Origin: Nannocystis exedens | GTDB taxonomy: Bacteria; Myxococcota_A; Polyangia; Nannocystales; Nannocystaceae | Reading direction: 5' to 3' | Assembly (NCBI RefSeq): GCF_002343915.1 | Contig: NZ_NETK01000001.1 | Span: 5,222,001 to 5,286,000 of the forward strand | Length of the DNA stretch: 64,000 nucleotides | Shown: in pieces, positions 34,246-42,707 of the stretch | Position numbering within the stretch: the stretch's first letter is position 1 | How the letters are laid out: each line of letters starts with the position of its first letter | Notes under the pieces: generated by a model | Seen by the model: the letters and a program-made list of their open reading frames with translations, nothing else | Database searches by the model: none | Told to the model about the DNA's origin: nothing | Made by a program: the position numbers and the translations under genes

Positions 34246-35237
34246 CGCCCCCCAGCGTGAAGAAGCGTGCCGAGGCGTGCAAGCGCGCAGCGTTCTCGCC
34301 GGTTTTCGGCCTCAGATCGGGGCTCTGCGAGAATTCCGGCTCTAGCGCTCAAGGAGTCCGGCGCGCTTGTCTCCAGGAGTCGGGCGAGGGCGAAAAGCCG
34401 CACTGATCGATATCGCGCTGTCTTTCGGGACATGTCGAAGGAGGCATGTTCCGTGGCGCCCCGGTCAAGTGTCCGGCTCCGGGGTCCCGCGATGCGACGA
34501 AACTTGCTCATGCGGCGTTCGCCGGAGTCGAGCATCGAGCGGTCCGCGAGGGGTCCTGGCCATGAGGATCGCGACGCTCGCTGCACGGTGGATGTTCGCG
34601 CCGCGAGCTTGATGGATCGCGGCACGAGTCGCGGGTGACAGCGAGATCGGTGACGGAGCGAGGAGTCCAGAGGGTGCTGCTGCGATGAGGGACGAGGGCA
34701 CCGAGCCCGGCGAAGCGCCGGGTGAGACGTCGAGATTCGGCGCGACGCGCGACACGACGGCGCCGCGGGGTGAGAAGTGCAGAGGATGGTGCTGCGATCA
34801 GGGACGAGGCAACGAGCCGCAGCGGAGCGCCGGGTGAGACGTCGAGATTCGGCGCGACGAGCGACGCGAGCGCGGCAGGTTTCGGCCTTGACGAGACAGC
34901 GAAGGAACGTCGGCGAGCAGTGCAGAAGAGATCGGCGCGAAGCGTGACGGGGGCGCCCGGCCAACCATGAGAAACGCGGACAGCGCCGGTGAAGAGCGCG
35001 GCAGCGATTCGGCGCCATGGCGAGGGAGCGCCCGTGCTGGTCGGAGGTTCGGCACCGCGATCCGTGCGCCATGATTCGGCGGTCGATGGTGGACGACGAG
35101 TCGCGCGTGATGGGGCGATCGGTGCGCGTGACGTGACGCGAGAGATGCCAGCGCTCGCAGTGGTCAGGCTCGCAGCGCGCGAGACGTGCCGGTGCGCTCG
35201 ACGAGGCCGAGCGCTCGCCGGGCGTCGGTCGCCGCGA
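34246..35237. other. Long intergenic region with 112-bp tandem repeat
   Basis: No gene is supported in 992 bp. A hairpin (TGTCtttcGGGACATGTC) lies at 34420-34436. From about 34664 to 34890 two 112-bp units share GTGCTGCGAT-AGGGACGAGG and GGTGAGACGTCGAGATTCGGCGCGACG, then diverge into GACGxGCG-rich sequence. Frames that cross this area are Arg/Ser-rich and lack domain features. Confidence 0.55.
34668..34891. repeat. 112-bp direct repeat, two copies
   Basis: CAGAGG starts at 34668 and 34780, and GGTGAGACGTCGAGATTCGG at 34721 and 34833, all at 112-bp spacing. Identity is high but imperfect. Confidence 0.75.
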
Positions 35238-36314
35238 TCAGGGCGGTGGGATGTCGGCGAGGAAGGCGTCGATGTCGGCGGGGGTGGTGGCGAAGCTGCA
35301 CATCAGGCGGGCGCGCGGACCGACGGGGGTGGCGAACGGGTAGTAGGCGTGGCCGCGGTTGCGCAGGCGGCGATCGACGGCGGGGGGCAGGTCGACGAAC
35401 ACGGCGTTGGACTCGCGCGGGAAGGCGGGCGTGAGGCCGCGGATCCGCAGGCCCGCGGCCAGGCGTTCGGCCATCGTCGCGGCGACGGCCGCGTGGCGGA
35501 CCCAGGCGCCGTGGGCGAGCACGCGGTTGAACTGGCCCGAGACGTAGCGGTGCTTGCTCAGCAGGTGGCCGGTCGACTTGCGCAGGAACGGCAGGCGCTC
35601 GGCGGCCCGGGCGGCGGCGGGCGAGCGACCGACGAACAGCACGACGGCCTCGCCGAGCGCGAGGCCCCCCTTGGTGCCGCCGAACGACAGGCCGTCGACG
35701 CCGGCGTCGACGGTGAGGGCGCGACAGGCTGCCTCTTCGGACAGGTCGTGCGTACGCATGATGTGGGCCACGGCCTGGCTGAAGCGCGCGCCGTCGACGT
35801 GGACGCGGAAGCCGTGCTCGTGGGCCAGCCGGCACAGGGCGGCCAGCTCGGCCGGGGCGTAGACGGTGCCGAACTCGGTCGGGTTGGACAGGGTGAGCAC
35901 GCCGGGCGCGGGCTCGTGGACGTCGCCGCGGCGACCGACGAGGTGCGGCAGCAGGTCCTCGGGGCCGAGGCGCGTCGGGTCGGCGCCCGGTTCGATGGGC
36001 GTCGTGCGGCACAGGGTGATGCGCTCGGGCGCGGTCGACTCGTCCTCGTTGTAGTGGCTGTGGCGGTGACACAGGACCCGCTGCCACGGCTCCGTCAAGG
36101 CGGCGATCGCCAGAGTGTTGGCCGCCGTGCCGGTGGCGACGAAGAACACCGCCGCGCGGGCCTCGGCGCCGAACAGGGCGGCGACCCGGGTCGCCGCCTT
36201 GAGCGTGACGTCGTCGCCGCCGTAAGCCACCGCCTCGCCCTGCGCCGCCTCCACCAACGCCGCCAGCGCCTCCGGGACCAGGCCTGCGTTGTTGTCGGAG
36301 CGGAAGTTCGTCAT
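35238..36314 (-). CDS. Low-specificity threonine aldolase-like PLP enzyme
   Basis: This 358-residue protein is a fold-type I PLP enzyme: MTNFRSDNNAGLVPEALAAL, the substrate/cofactor segment AVFFVATGTAANTLAI, VHVDGARFSQAV with the PLP-pyridine Asp, and the Schiff-base Lys in SFGGTKGGLALGE. Threonine aldolases split threonine or allo-threonine to glycine and acetaldehyde; relatives act on other beta-hydroxy amino acids. Length and motif order match LtaE. The gene is monocistronic, preceded by dispersed hairpins. Confidence 0.9.
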   Translation of the reverse strand: MTNFRSDNNAGLVPEALAALVEAAQGEAVAYGGDDVTLKAATRVAALFGAEARAAVFFVATGTAANTLAIAALTEPWQRVLCHRHSHYNEDESTAPERITLCRTTPIEPGADPTRLGPEDLLPHLVGRRGDVHEPAPGVLTLSNPTEFGTVYAPAELAALCRLAHEHGFRVHVDGARFSQAVAHIMRTHDLSEEAACRALTVDAGVDGLSFGGTKGGLALGEAVVLFVGRSPAAARAAERLPFLRKSTGHLLSKHRYVSGQFNRVLAHGAWVRHAAVAATMAERLAAGLRIRGLTPAFPRESNAVFVDLPPAVDRRLRNRGHAYYPFATPVGPRARLMCSFATTPADIDAFLADIPPP

Positions 36315-36737
36315 GCTGTCCTTCGGGTCATGTCCTGACGGGCAGGAGCGGTGGAGCGTCGACTGGAGGCGATGTCAGGCCGGGCGCGAGCGGATCGCGC
36401 TGGCTTAAGAAAGGGGTGGTGGTGCGGCCCGGGGAGTCGGGGCGGTGCGCGCGCGAGGCGTGCTGTCCTTCGGGGCAGGCCGTGATGCGGTCTGGGCGCG
36501 CCGCGAGCACCGGCTGCGGCGAGCGAGGGCGAGGCTGCGCGCTCGTGAGCGCGCGGCTGAGCGGTCTGCGCCCGCCGCGGGGCGGCGCGGGCCACGAACG
36601 GCGAGCTGCTCTCCCGACCATGTCGGGACGACCATGTCGCAGCGGCCATGTCGTAGCGGCCATGTCGGCCGACGCGGTCGTCGCCTGGGAGAGGCGGGCT
36701 GGCTCGCTGTCCCGGAGGGGGTTCGACATGCTGCGGG
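36315..36737. other. Intergenic with many CATGTCC and CCATGTCG elements
   Basis: CTGTCC-ttcg-GGTCATGTCC lies at 36316-36335 and GCTGTCC-ttcg-GGGCAGGC at 36462-36480. Four CCATGTCG direct repeats are packed between 36616 and 36670 at about 15-bp spacing. No gene is supported. Confidence 0.6.
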
Positions 36738-37553
36738 TCAGGTCGAGGCGACCAGGTAGGTCAGCCAGATCTCCTGGTTCTGCTCGTGGGCGATCTCGCG
36801 GTACTCGGTGGTGCCGTCCTCTTCGTCGGTGTACTCCCAGAACACCCGCGGCGCGGCGAAGCCGGCCTCGTCGAGGAGGTCGCGCAGCTCCGGCAGGGTC
36901 CACACGCGCCAGCGGTAGGCGAACGCGGGTTCGATGCGCGAGCCGTCGGGGAAGGCGAAGCTGATCGAGCAGCGGGCGGTGTGGTCGAGCGGGTTGAACT
37001 CGCTGTGGTCCCACAGGTACGAGAAGCCGTCGTACTCGCGGCGCTCGTGGTAGTCGGCCACGGCCTCGGTGCCGCCGATGCAGTCGAGCACGAACAGGCC
37101 GCGCGGGCGCAGCGAGCGGCGGACGTTGCGGAAGTAGGCGAGCAGCTGCTGGCGCGAGGGCAGCAGGAAGTAGCTGAAGTTGAGGGCGCAGACGACGTCG
37201 GCGCGGTGCTCGTTGGGGGCGAGGACGTCGGCGTGGACCAGCTCGATGCGGCTGGCGATGGCTGGGCCGGCGGGGCCGAGGTTGTGACGGCGAGCCCAGG
37301 CGAGCGCCTCGGCGTCGAGGTCGACGCCGATCGACCGGCGCTGGGGGCCGCGCTTGGCCCACTCGGTGGCCAGCAGCGCGGTGCCGCAGAAGTCCTCCTT
37401 GAGCACCTTGGGCTTGGCGCCGCGCATCTCGGTGTAGACGCGCTCGATGAAGTCGATGTTGTCGGCGGGGGCGTTGACTGCCTCTTGATAGAGGGCGAAG
37501 CGGTCGGCCTGTTCGGCGAGGGTGTGCTTGCGGGCGGTGGAGCGGCTGGCCAT
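36738..37553 (-). CDS. Class I SAM-dependent methyltransferase
   Basis: ATG 37553 gives 271 residues. Motif I is diverged: LKEDFCGTALLATEWAK in place of the Gly-rich loop, followed by GVDLDAEALAWARRH as motif II acid. ADVVCALNFSYFLL and LRPRGLFVLDCIGGTE are later core strands. The C-terminal part (about 175-260) has FPDGSRIEPAFAYRWRVWTLPELRDLL. This is a class I methyltransferase of unknown substrate, close to the group with FCGT in motif I. It stands alone between two repeat-rich gaps. Confidence 0.85.
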   Translation of the reverse strand: MASRSTARKHTLAEQADRFALYQEAVNAPADNIDFIERVYTEMRGAKPKVLKEDFCGTALLATEWAKRGPQRRSIGVDLDAEALAWARRHNLGPAGPAIASRIELVHADVLAPNEHRADVVCALNFSYFLLPSRQQLLAYFRNVRRSLRPRGLFVLDCIGGTEAVADYHERREYDGFSYLWDHSEFNPLDHTARCSISFAFPDGSRIEPAFAYRWRVWTLPELRDLLDEAGFAAPRVFWEYTDEEDGTTEYREIAHEQNQEIWLTYLVAST

Positions 37554-38096
37554 GAGGCTTGGTGAAGGAGCGCGGGAAGCTAGCACACCCGCGGGTCCGG
37601 CCGCTACGCCGCCGCCGAGCTGTGCGGGGGCTGGCGTGCTGCGAGTCGCTCTGCGGGTCGCGTGCGGTGCTCGCGAAGGTTCGTGACGACACGCTCGTGT
37701 CCGCTTGCGTGCGGACGATTGCGGAGGCTTCATCGTCTCGTGTCGCCGCGCCCGCTGCGTGCGGACGGGTGCGGAGGCTTCATCGTCTTGTGCCGCGTCC
37801 GGTGGGCGCGAAGCTCGTCGTCGCGTGACGATCGCGCCTGCGATGGCGAGGGAGGGTTCATCGCCTCGGCGCGCGTCGACCGGGGTGGGAGGGCTCCGTC
37901 GTCGCGTCCGGTGCGGACCGACGGACGGCGTGACGGTCGCGCGTGCGGAGACTCCGTGTCCTCGTCGGTGCGGACGGATGCCGTCGTGCGTGCGGACGGA
38001 CGGGTCGCGCGTGCGGAGCGTGCGGACGGACGTCGCGGCCGCGGGCGCATCGCGGACGGCCGGACCGGGCCTCCGGGCGGGCGACCGTCCGCAGGG
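37554..38096. other. Intergenic with GTGCGGACG repeats
   Basis: A 50-bp unit beginning GTGCGGACG and containing GCGGAGGCTTCATCGTC occurs at 37709 and 37759. Shorter GTGCGGACGGA units recur between 37909 and 38030. No gene is supported. Confidence 0.55.
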
Positions 38097-38669
38097 TCAG
38101 CCCTGCTCGTCTGCGGTCTGGCCCTCGATGCGCTCGACCGCCCAGGCCAGCCGGTCGCGCGTCCGGTCGTCCTGCTCGGCGTCGAGGGCCGCCTGCAGGG
38201 CAGGCAGGTCGGCCGGCTTGCCGAGCTTGCCGAGGCCCTCGGCGGCGAGCAGGCGGACGCGCGGGTCCTCGTGGCGGACTGCCTCGAGGAACAGGTCGTG
38301 AAGGCCAGGGCTCGAAGACCATGACCGAAGAGACCGGCGGCAGATCGCCCGGACCTGGTCGTCGGGGTCGCGCAGGCCCTGGGCGATGAAGGGGACGTGC
38401 TCGGGGAAGCGGGCGCTGAGCGCGTGAGCGGCGGTGCGGCGGGCGTCGAGGTCGCCGGCCATCCACTTGGCGAGGACGGCGGGGGTGGCGACGGTGCGGA
38501 CGGCCTCGCGGTAGGCGACGGCGTCGGGCCCCTCCATGAAGTCGTTCATGGCCTCGACGAGGGCCGCGAAGGCACGGTCGTCGTGCTCGGCGGCGAGGGC
38601 CCGGGCGGCGGCGGGCGAGGGGTTGTCGGCGAACGCCTGGACTCGGCTGGCGAAGTCGGGGGTGGGCAT
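38097..38669 (-). CDS. HEAT-repeat protein
   Basis: This 190-residue protein (MPTPDFASRVQAFADNP) is all-helical. It has HEAT-like repeats, for example FAALVEAMNDFMEGPD, DDQVRAICRRSLRSW and DPRVRLLAAEGLGKLGKPADLPALQAAL. There is no signal peptide. Its ribosome site and first 15 codons lie inside a 79-bp unit that is repeated three times, so two short decoy frames precede the true start. The upstream gene is the caspase-like protein on the same strand; co-transcription is likely. Confidence 0.8.
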   Translation of the reverse strand: MPTPDFASRVQAFADNPSPAAARALAAEHDDRAFAALVEAMNDFMEGPDAVAYREAVRTVATPAVLAKWMAGDLDARRTAAHALSARFPEHVPFIAQGLRDPDDQVRAICRRSLRSWSSSPGLHDLFLEAVRHEDPRVRLLAAEGLGKLGKPADLPALQAALDAEQDDRTRDRLAWAVERIEGQTADEQG

Positions 38670-38868
38670 GGTCGGCTCCGTGGTGTCAGGCGCGGCGACC
38701 GAGGTCGGCGAACGCCTGGACTCGGCTGGCGAAGTCGGGGGTGGGCATGGTCGGCTCCGTGGTGTCAGGCGCGGCGACCGAGGCCGGCGAACGCCTGGAC
38801 TCGGCTGGCGAAGTCGGGGGTGGGCATGGTCGGCTCCGTGGTGTCAGGCGCGGCGACCGAGGTCGGCG
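38626..38868 (-). repeat. 79-bp triplication of a gene junction
   Basis: Three copies at 79-bp spacing carry the end of the upstream gene (LGRRA and stop), the spacer with GGAGCCGACC, ATG and the first codons (MPTPDFASRVQAF) of the HEAT gene. The two extra copies form complete frames at 38686-38748 and 38765-38827, each 20 residues. Confidence 0.92.
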
Positions 38869-39854
38869 ACGTGGCTCGGGCCCCTGGCGTCGTCGCCCGG
38901 GTTGTCGGGGTTGACCGCGTGGAGTGCTTGCAAGATCTGCGAGAACGTCCGCCGCTGCAGCAGCTCGTCGAGCAGCTTCAGCATGGTGTCGCCGATCATG
39001 CTCCAATACGTGACGCGGCGGGTGCCGATCAGGTCGAGGCCGCCGGCGTTGGCCTTCGGGTTGAGCTTGCGCAGGTTGTAGAAGTAATCGTTGGTGCGGC
39101 AGCCGTTGAACAGCCACAGGCGGTAGCGCCTGTCGAACGCCTGCTTCGACATGCGGCGGATGTTGGGGTCGGTCTTGAGCTGATCGACCATGACGTGGGC
39201 GCCGAACTCGGCGGTGTGATAGTTGCGCAGGTTGATCACGAGGTTGCCGGAGTTGACGCGGCGGATCTGCAGGCGGCCCTTGGCGACCAGAGCGCGGTAC
39301 TCGGCCAGCGGCGAGCGCCTGGTCGCTCGCCCGCGCTCGGCCAGGAACTCCTCGAGGTCCTTGTACTCGCTGAAGCTGGCCTCGATCGCGCCCTTGTCGT
39401 CGACGAGGTCGGCGGTGAAGTTGTAGTCGAAGTCGGGGCCGGTGCCGTAGCGGCCGTGGCCGCCGTACATGGCGACGTCGCAGCGGCCGAGGCCGTCGAG
39501 GAAGGCGGAGGCCGCGTCGCCGCCGGCGCTGCCGTCGCCCGCGCGCACGAGGGTGACGACGACGTCGACCGGTCGGCCGGCGGCGTCGGTCGCGGCGGCG
39601 CCGGCGATCCAGTGCTCGGCGGGCCGCTGCGGAGCGACGCGCTTGCCGGCGGCGATCCGGGCGAGGGCGCCGGCGTCGTCGCGCGAGAAGCCGCGCGCGA
39701 CGAGGCCGGACTCGAGGAGCTCGTCTTGCGAGCGGTTGGCGCCGTACTCGTCGAAGCCGCAGGCGATGATGACGGTGCAGAGCTGGTCGGCGAACAGACG
39801 CTCGTACCAGGGGGAGCCGGGCGGGTCGAGGGTTCCGTTGATGCGCAGCGCCAT
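38844..39854 (-). CDS. Caspase-like (clan CD) cysteine peptidase homologue
   Basis: ATG 39854 gives 336 residues. Two motifs are spaced as in clan CD peptidases: strand CDVAMYGGHGRYGTG with His about 133, and strand RLWLFNGCRTNDYF with Cys about 252. The C-terminal helix after VTYWSMIGDTMLKLLDELL also suits the caspase/gingipain fold. No signal peptide is seen. The first strand VIIACGFDEYG may be the core beta-1. Family assignment (caspase, CHAT or C25-like) is by eye. The gene is followed across a triplicated junction by a HEAT-repeat gene and is divergent from a membrane protein gene. Confidence 0.6.
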   Translation of the reverse strand: MALRINGTLDPPGSPWYERLFADQLCTVIIACGFDEYGANRSQDELLESGLVARGFSRDDAGALARIAAGKRVAPQRPAEHWIAGAAATDAAGRPVDVVVTLVRAGDGSAGGDAASAFLDGLGRCDVAMYGGHGRYGTGPDFDYNFTADLVDDKGAIEASFSEYKDLEEFLAERGRATRRSPLAEYRALVAKGRLQIRRVNSGNLVINLRNYHTAEFGAHVMVDQLKTDPNIRRMSKQAFDRRYRLWLFNGCRTNDYFYNLRKLNPKANAGGLDLIGTRRVTYWSMIGDTMLKLLDELLQRRTFSQILQALHAVNPDNPGDDARGPSHVADLGRRA

Positions 39855-39933
39855 GCGGACTGGAGCATACCGAGTCGGCGCGGGGCTCGCAGCGGGCGAC
39901 TTCGCGGCGCGAATGTGCGAGGATGCGCCCGCC

Positions 39934-40947
39934 ATGAGGTCCATGCGCTCGCGGGCGATCTGCTTGACGGTGTTGCTGACGTCGACGCCGTCGCTGGTGT
40001 CCGCGGCGCCGCTGAACGTGGCAACTGCAACGACCGCGCGAGAAGCCGGTTCGCAAGGGACGGCTTCGAAAGGATCGCCGACGCCGGCGCGCGCGACGAC
40101 CTGGGGGTCGACGACGCTGGCGAGGTCGAGGACAGCGGAAGGGTCGACGCCGCCGGCGACGGCGCCGATGCGCACGTCGCCGGACGCGACCGCGGCGACC
40201 GGGGTCGCGACTCCGGACGGTGCGACGGGGACGACTTCGAGCGCGACGGCGCGGGGGCGAATCACTCCGGACGGGACGAGGGTCGCTTCGAGCGCGACGG
40301 CGCCGAGCGGGACGAACGCGACGGCATCGACCGCGGCACCGCCCGAGGCGACTCCGGGCGCGACGACGCCGGTGGAGGCGCCGACCGCAACGGCTCCTGC
40401 GAGTACGACGACGGCACCGGCTGCGACGGGCTCGGCCGGGACGACCTCGGGAGGGCCGACCACGAGCGCCGAGACGGCGCCGCCGACGACGGCTCCGGGC
40501 GGATCGGTGGCCGTGGAGGCGCCGGCCGAGCAGGGGCGGTCCAAGCCGCGGACGTGGCAGATCTACCAGCGCCCGCTGCCCGGGGCGGAGCACAGCTGGG
40601 GGCCGCCGAACGGGCAGATGCCGACGGTGGTAGAGGTGTCCGAGGCGCCAATCGATCCGAACAAGGAGCCGCCCAACGGCACGCCGCGGATGATCATCGG
40701 CGCGGCGCTCGGCACCATCGGACTGGTGGTGTTCGGGCTCGGGATCGCGGCCCGCACGACCGACGTGTTCGGCGAGGACCGTCGCGCCGGTGTGCCGCTG
40801 ATCGGCGGCGGCCTGGTGACGGCGGCCATCGGCTGGGGCCTGTTCACGCACGGGGTGCTTCGTCGCAAGGCGTTCCTCCGCTGGAAGGAAGGCCGGGCGA
40901 CGGTGTCGCCGACGATCGGCGGGGCGACGCTGCTGCTGCGGTTCTGA
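39934..40947 (+). CDS. Secreted Ala/Thr-rich protein with C-terminal membrane helices
   Basis: ATG 39934 gives 337 residues: a signal peptide (MRSMRSRAICLTVLLTSTPSLVSA), then a low-complexity Ala/Thr/Gly/Pro region to about 205. A short ordered region (WQIYQRPLPGAEHSWGPPNG) leads to two hydrophobic helices (MIIGAALGTIGLVVFGLGIA and LIGGGLVTAAIGWGLFTHG), then a short tail. The two C-terminal helices resemble those at the end of many myxobacterial PEGA-like proteins. The function is unknown. It is divergent from the caspase-like gene with an 79-bp gap. Confidence 0.65.
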   Translation: MRSMRSRAICLTVLLTSTPSLVSAAPLNVATATTAREAGSQGTASKGSPTPARATTWGSTTLARSRTAEGSTPPATAPMRTSPDATAATGVATPDGATGTTSSATARGRITPDGTRVASSATAPSGTNATASTAAPPEATPGATTPVEAPTATAPASTTTAPAATGSAGTTSGGPTTSAETAPPTTAPGGSVAVEAPAEQGRSKPRTWQIYQRPLPGAEHSWGPPNGQMPTVVEVSEAPIDPNKEPPNGTPRMIIGAALGTIGLVVFGLGIAARTTDVFGEDRRAGVPLIGGGLVTAAIGWGLFTHGVLRRKAFLRWKEGRATVSPTIGGATLLLRF

Positions 40948-41471
40948 CCGGCTGGCCGAAGAGACAGGCGAGGGCCGGCGTTTGCCGAGGCGCGTGGCCG
41001 GCCTCGGAGGGGCTGGTCGAAGGGACAGGCGAGCGCGCTTCTGCGAGGCTGGTCCAAGGGACAGGTGCAAGGCCGAGGGACGTGGCCGCGGGTCCTGATG
41101 CGCCGGTCGAAGGGACAGGCGAGCGCGCTTCTGCGAGGCTGGTCCAAGGGACAGGTGCAAGGCCGAGGGACGTGGCCGCGGGTCCTGATGCGCCGGTCGA
41201 AGGGTATGGGGAGGACGTGAGCGTCGGAGGACGATCCGGAAAGGGAACCGGGGGGGCCGACGAGCCGAGGCAGCTGTTGCGGTTGGTGCTCTGGTCGAAG
41301 AGACAGGCGTCTTCACGGCGTGCAGATCGTCGGCCTCTCGTGATCTCTCGGCCACCCGCAGACCTCCCGCGCGTCCCGGCGACTGCGGGCGTCGCGAATC
41401 GGGAGATGGTCGAGGGGACAGGCCCGGCGTGCTCAGGCGCCGAGCGCGACAGGTTCTTCTCGAGAGAAAGA
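40948..41471. other. Intergenic with GGTCGAAGGGACAGG array
   Basis: No gene is supported. CTGGTCGAAGGGACAGG-type elements occur near 40951, 41013, 41049, 41103, 41139, 41290 and 41406. Two exact 90-bp units lie at 41015-41194. The motif is a one-sided version of the CTGTCC hairpin family. Confidence 0.6.
41015..41194. repeat. Exact 90-bp tandem duplication
   Basis: Units at 41015-41104 and 41105-41194 appear identical, with the start of a third at 41195. Each contains two GGGACAGG elements. Confidence 0.88.
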
Positions 41472-42143
41472 TCAGCGCGGCAGGCGTTCGTGCAGCCAAG
41501 CGGACACGAGCTGGAGCTCGGCGGTCGAGACCTCGTGCTGGATCGGGTAGTCGTGCCAGCGGACGTCGCGGCCGGGGCTGAGGGCGGCGTCGTGGGCGGC
41601 GCGGCCGGCGAACATCGGCACGAGCGGGTCGTGACGGCCGTGGCAGAACAGGACCGGGGTGTCGCAGTTGGCGCGGGTCTGCTCGTCGCGCTTGTCGGGC
41701 AACAGCTCGTAGGCGCTGAGGACGAGCAGGCCGGCGAGGGTCTCGGGGTGACGCGAGCCGGTGTAGAGGGCCATGGCGCCGCCCTGGCTGAAGCCGCCGA
41801 GGACGATGCGGTCGCTGGGGATGCCGCGCGCGTTCTCGCGGGCGATGAGGCGGGTGATGGCGGCGGCGCTGGCCCGGATGTGGTCCTCGTCCTCGCGCGG
41901 GCCGGCGTGCGGGTCGAAGCCGAGGCTGCGGATGTCGTACCAGGCGGGCATGATGTAGCCGCCGTTGATCGTGACCGGCAGCGAGGGCGCGTGCGGGAGG
42001 ATGAAGCGCGCCCACGGCAGAGCGAACAGCGGGACCGCCGGCTCGAAGTCGTGGCCGTCGGCGCCGAGGCCGTGGAGGAAGATGACGCTGGCTGTGGCCG
42101 GGACCGTGGCCTCGACCTCGACGCAGGGGAGCAGTTCGTTCAT
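41472..42143 (-). CDS. Carboxylesterase / acyl-protein-thioesterase-like hydrolase
   Basis: ATG 42143 (or 42155) gives 223 residues of the phospholipase/carboxylesterase family. It has FLHGLGADGHDF, the nucleophile GGFSQGGAMAL, the Asp in FCHGRHDPLVP and the His in YPIQHEVST. These cytosolic enzymes hydrolyse short-chain esters or acyl-Cys. The length is typical (about 220). The 97-residue frame at 42156-42449 ends immediately upstream on the same strand, so they may be cotranscribed. Confidence 0.92.
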   Translation of the reverse strand: MNELLPCVEVEATVPATASVIFLHGLGADGHDFEPAVPLFALPWARFILPHAPSLPVTINGGYIMPAWYDIRSLGFDPHAGPREDEDHIRASAAAITRLIARENARGIPSDRIVLGGFSQGGAMALYTGSRHPETLAGLLVLSAYELLPDKRDEQTRANCDTPVLFCHGRHDPLVPMFAGRAAHDAALSPGRDVRWHDYPIQHEVSTAELQLVSAWLHERLPR

Positions 42144-42155
42144 GACGGCACGCAA

Positions 42156-42449
42156 TCACTCGGCGGCGGCGCCGAAGAAGATCTCGGTGAATTGGTCGCG
42201 CTTGGAGGCGAAGGTGAAGATGACGCCGCTATAGACCGAACCGGGGCCGAAGGACAGCCGACCAGGCTCCTCCTCGGGGTCGCGGTCGGCGAGGCAGGCG
42301 GCCTCTACGGTCTCGTAGGTGTCTCCGAGCCGATCCCGCGAGCGGTGCGCAGGGCGCAGGGGCGACGGCGCGGATGGCGGCGAGCGCGTCGGGGCCGCGC
42401 CGGTCGGCGCGTCGAAGGGAGCTCGCGGCCCCGGTCCGGCCAGCTCCAT
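42156..42449 (-). CDS. Unknown short protein, possibly a remnant
   Basis: ATG 42449 gives 97 residues. The first 40 are Pro/Arg-rich and look non-coding. The last 55 (GDTYETVEAACLADRDPEEEPG, then SVYSGVIFTFASKRDQFTEIFF) have normal protein composition. The true gene may start later, or this may be the end of a broken larger gene. It ends at the esterase start region. No family is recognised. Confidence 0.35.
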   Translation of the reverse strand: MELAGPGPRAPFDAPTGAAPTRSPPSAPSPLRPAHRSRDRLGDTYETVEAACLADRDPEEEPGRLSFGPGSVYSGVIFTFASKRDQFTEIFFGAAAE

Positions 42450-42511
42450 TGCTGACGCAGCGACCTGTCGCTTCGGACATCTCGGCCCGACCGCGACGCG
42501 CAGTCGACTCG

Positions 42512-42660
42512 CCTTCGTGACTCACGAGGCGCTTGCGGGCACTCGCCTTCGTGACTTACGGGGGCAGTCGGGCACTCACGAGGCGCTGTCGGCACTCGCC
42601 TTCTCACGGGCGCTTGCAGGCACTCGCCTTCGTGACTCACGCGCTTTCGGCACTCGCGGC
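42512..42660. repeat. Degenerate GGCACTCGCCTTCGTGACTCACG array
   Basis: About five irregular copies of CACTCGCCTTCGTGACTCACGAGGCGCTTGC-like units lie between the 97-residue frame and the collagen-like gene. Spacing varies from about 25 to 45 bp. No gene is supported from 42450 to 42707. Confidence 0.65.
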
Positions 42661-42707
42661 GCGCGGCGTGGACGCGCGGCAGCGGGAGCGGGCGCGGGCG
42701 CGGGGCG

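Noticed and set aside
38397..42455. Open frame of 1352 codons on the plus strand
   Set aside because: It crosses intergenic repeats and runs opposite several well-supported genes; composition is not protein-like.
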